Source: Mesostigma viride
Lineage: Eukaryota > Streptophyta > Mesostigmatophyceae > Mesostigmatales > Mesostigmataceae
DNA length: 64,000 nucleotides
Direction of reading: 5' to 3'
NCBI GenBank assembly: GCA_009746045.1
Contig: RPFO01000246.1
Span: 2,702,758-2,766,757 of the forward strand
This document shows positions 60,701-64,000 of this stretch, piece by piece (within the stretch, counting starts at the first letter, position 1; every line of letters starts with the position of its first letter). The position numbers and the translations under genes are program-made. Under the pieces are notes generated by a model. The model was not told where the DNA came from. It did no database searches and worked only from the letters and a program-made list of their open reading frames with translations.

Positions 60701-63700
60701 TTCCGGCAAACGTTGTCCGTACCCGAGTAGCGCAAAAATCCGAACGCACAATTTGTTTCCACAAAACCTTTACGCAGATCCCATCCGTAGGCTTTCTAGC
60801 AACCTGTCACCGCGTAACGTCCGGCGCCAAACTCTTCTAAGACGAGTAGCCAAACAAATACCTGCCAACCGTCAATCAGTAAAAGCGTTTCGACTAGAAA
60901 CGGCCGTAACCTCCTCGTAACCGTGAATTTTCCGAGTAGCTAAGCGCCAAAGCCTTGCGTTCCGAGTTGAGCTTGGGCCTAGTTGTTTGGAACGGACGAG
61001 GGAAATTGGCAAGGAAAACGGCGAGGAGAGGACCGATTCAAGGGGTATTTGGCGGTTGCTGGCAAAAAGCGAGAAAGCTGACGGACGGACCTGACTACTG
61101 ACAGACCAGGTTTAGTTGCGGTTCGGTTCAGCCACCGGCTTCCCAAAATAGGCCAGCAAACCGTCCGGCACCATGAGTTTGCATGGAATCGAGGCGTAAT
61201 CCAGGAATCACAGGCTGTGGCCGGCCGTACAGGTTCGGCTGTCTTGCTAGTGGGCGGGCTGTGTAAGCGGGAGTGTACGGCTGTGCTGGTACTCGCCGTT
61301 GAGGCACAAAAAGCCGTTGAGGCACAGAATCTGCCAAGTAGCGGGGGTTCGGGGGCGGAGCCCCCGATCTTGTTGCCCTTTATACTACGATTATGGTCCG
61401 CCAATTGTTCCGCAAACTCTTCCGGCAAACGTTGTCCGTACCCGAGTAGCGCAAAAATCCGAACGCACAATTTGTTTCCACAAAATCTTTACGCAGATCC
61501 CATCCGTAGGCTTTCTAGCAGCCTGTCACCGCGTAGCGTCCGGCGCCCAAACTCTTCTAAGACGAGTAGCCAAACAAATACCTGCCAACCGTCAATCGGT
61601 AAAAGCGTTTCGAGTAGAAACGGCCGTAACCTCCTCGTAACCGTGATTTTTTCCGAGTAGCTAAGCGCCAAAGCCTTGCGTTCCGAGTTGAGCTTGACAT
61701 TGGCCTAGTTGTTTGGAACGGACGAGGGAAATTGGCAAGGAAAACGGCGAGGAGAGGACCGATTCAAGGGGTATTTGGAGGTTGCTGGCAACAAGCGAGA
61801 AAGCTGACGGACGGATCTGACGTACTGACATACCAGGTTTAGTTGCGGTTCGGTTCAGCCACCGGCTTCCCAAAATAGGCCAGCAAACCGTCCGGCACCA
61901 TGAGTTTGCATGGAATCGAGGCGCAATCCAGGGGATCACAGGCTGTGGCCGGCCGTACAGGTTCGGCTGTCTTGCTAGTGGGCGGGCTGTGTGAGCGGGA
62001 GTGTACGGCTGTGCTCGTACTCGCCGTTGAGGCACAAAAAGCCGTTGAGGCACAGAATCTGCCAAGTAGCGGGGGTTCGGGGGCGGAGCCCCCGATCTTG
62101 TTGCCCTTTATACTACTTTTATGGTCCGCCAATTGTTCCGCAAACTCTTCCGGCAAACGTTGTCCGTACCCGAGTAGCGCAAAAATCCGAACGCACAATT
62201 TATTTCCACAAAACCTTTACGCAGATCCCATCCGTGGGCTTTCTAGCAACCTGTCACCGCGTAACGTCCGGCGCTCAAACTCTTCTAAGACGAGTAGCCA
62301 AACAAATACCTGCCAACCGTCAATCAGTAAAAGCGTTTCGACTAGAAACGGCCGTAACCTCCTCGTAACCGTGAATTTTCCCAAGTAGCTAAGCGCCAAA
62401 GCCTTGCGTTCCGAGTTGAGCTTGGGCCCACCTAGTTGTTTGGAACGGACGAGGGAAATTGGCAAGGAAAACGGCGAGGAGCGGACCGATTCAAGGGGTA
62501 TTTGGCGGTTGCTGGCAAAAAGCGAGAAAGCTGACGGACGGACCTGACCTACTGGGAGACCAGGTTTAGTTGCGGTTCGGTTCAGCCACCGGCTTCCCAA
62601 AATAGGCCAGCAAACCGTCCGGCACCATGAGTTTGCATGGAATCGAGGCGTAATCCACGGAATCACAGGCTGTGGCCGGCCGTACAGGTTCGGCTGTCTT
62701 GCTAGTGGGCGGGCTGTGTAAGCGGGAGTGTACGGCTGTGCTGGTACTCGCCGTTGAGGCACAAAAAGCCGTTGAGGCACAGAATCTGCCAAGTAGCGGG
62801 GGTTCGGGGGCGGAGCCCCCGATCTTGTTGCCCTTTATACTACTTTTATGGTCCGCCAATTGTTCCGCAAACTCTTCCGGCAAACGTTGTCCGTACCCGA
62901 GTAGCGCAAAAATCCGAACGCACAATTTATTTCCACAAAACCTTTACGCAGATCGCGTCCGTGGGCTTTCTAGCAACCTGTCACCGCGTAACGTCCGGCG
63001 CTCAAACTCTTCTAAGACGAGTAGCCAAACAAATACCTGCCAACCGTCAATCAGTAAAAGCGTTTCTTGTTGAAACTGCCGTAACCTCCTCGTAACCGTG
63101 AATTTTTCCGAGTAGCTAAGCGCCGAAGCCTTGCGTTTCGAGTTGAGCTTGAAATTGGCCTAGGCGTTTGGAACGGACGAGGGAAATTGGCAAGGAAAAC
63201 GGCGAGGAGAGGACCGATTCAAGGGGTATTTGGCGGTTGCTGGCAAAAAGCGAGAAAGCTGACGGACGGACCTGACCTACTGACAGACCAGGTTTAGTTG
63301 CGGTTCGGTTCAGCCACCGGCTTCCCAAAATAGGCCAGCAAACCGTCCGGCACCATGAGTTTGCATGGAATCGTGGCGTAATCCATGGAATCACAGGCTG
63401 TGGCCGGCCGTACAGGTTCGGCTGTCTTGCTAGTGGGCGGGCTGTGTAAGCGGGAGTGTACGGCTGTGCTGGTACTCGCCGTTGAGGCACAAAAAGCCGT
63501 TGAGGCACAGAATCTGCCAAGTAGCGGGGGTTCGGGGGCGGAGCCCCCGATCTTGTTGCCCTTTATACTACGATTATGGTCCGCCAATTGTTCCGCAAAC
63601 TCTTCCGGCAAACGTTGTCCGTACACGAGTAGCGCAAAAATCCGAACGCACAATTTGTTTCCGCAAAATCTTTACGCAGATCCTCCGTAGCTTTCTAGCG

Positions 63701-64000
63701 GCCTGTCACCGCGTAGCGTCTGGCGCCCAAACTTTCTCAACACGGAACCAAACAAATACCTGCCAACCGTCAATCAGTAAAAGCGTTTCGACTAGAAACG
63801 GCCGTAACCTCCTCGTAACCGTGAATTTTTCCGAGTAGCTAAGCGCCAAAGCCTTGCGTTCCGAGTTGAGCTTGAAATTGGCCTAGGCGTTTGGAACGGA
63901 CGAGGGAAATTGGCAAGGAAAGCGGCGAGGAGAGGACCGATTCAAGGGTATTTGGCGGTTGCTGGCAACAAGCGAGAAAGCTGACGGACGGACCTGACGT
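57738..64000. repeat. 727-bp satellite, nine copies, running off the window
   Basis: The anchor ATGGTCCGCC recurs at 57765, 58493, 59219, 59947, 60674, 61393, 62121, 62848 and 63576, i.e. every 719-728 bp. Each unit contains a hairpin-like GGGGGCGGAGCCCCC. Two subtypes alternate, marked by TACTACGATTATGG versus TACTACTTTTATGG and by GTAGCGTCC versus GTAACGTCC. Open frames of 119-162 codons recur on both strands, but they start at non-ATG codons or differ between copies, so coding is not supported. The array continues past the window end. Confidence 0.95.

Noticed and set aside
57738-64000. Tandem gene family of 119-162 codons
   Set aside because: Frames on both strands recur only because the satellite recurs; they lack consistent ATG starts and any domain, and small indels break them.

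Overview
This is a eukaryotic nuclear window. It has spliced genes with GT-AG introns, non-LTR retrotransposons with target-site duplications (TSDs), nested DNA transposons, and very large amounts of tandem repeat. GC-rich coding sequence, long low-complexity protein insertions and tandem arrays inside introns resemble a microalga or similar protist, possibly a green alga. That placement is inference; no rRNA, tRNA or marker gene is visible.

Layout. (1) 34-923: an 890-bp element with perfect 40-bp inverted ends, poly-G/poly-C blocks and two truncated LINE copies. (2) 1411-4820, + strand: a secreted C-type-lectin-like gene whose introns hold a 33-bp minisatellite and a trinucleotide array. (3) 5-10.9 kb: no clear gene; a decayed coding region and dispersed repeats. 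(4) 11016-33264, - strand: a multi-exon gene for a multi-pass membrane protein. Six exons can be joined with consistent phases; the 5' end is not found. Its last intron is 13.6 kb, almost entirely about 270 copies of a 49-bp unit carrying a 5' splice-site consensus. The >4,400-codon open frames there are artefacts. (5) 34.5-38.2 kb: a DNA element with about 120-bp inverted ends and a long (ACGCACAC)n tract. (6) 38.2-43.7 kb: a nested transposon stack, with a 4-kb LINE in a small inverted-repeat element in a tandem terminal-inverted-repeat (TIR) element. (7) 45.2-52.2 kb, + strand: a multi-exon gene ending in an F-box-like motif and two C2H2 zinc fingers. (8) 53.1-55.6 kb: a second, decayed LINE split by a piggyBac-like element at TTAA. 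(9) 57.7-64.0 kb: a 727-bp satellite, nine copies, running off the window.

The genes do not form an evident pathway. The common theme is intron growth by tandem repeats: introns of all three genes carry repeats, and in two cases the repeat unit shares sequence with an adjacent splice site. One LINE family left five insertions, all in the same orientation, with TSDs of 10-18 bp and a T-run next to the element's 3' end.
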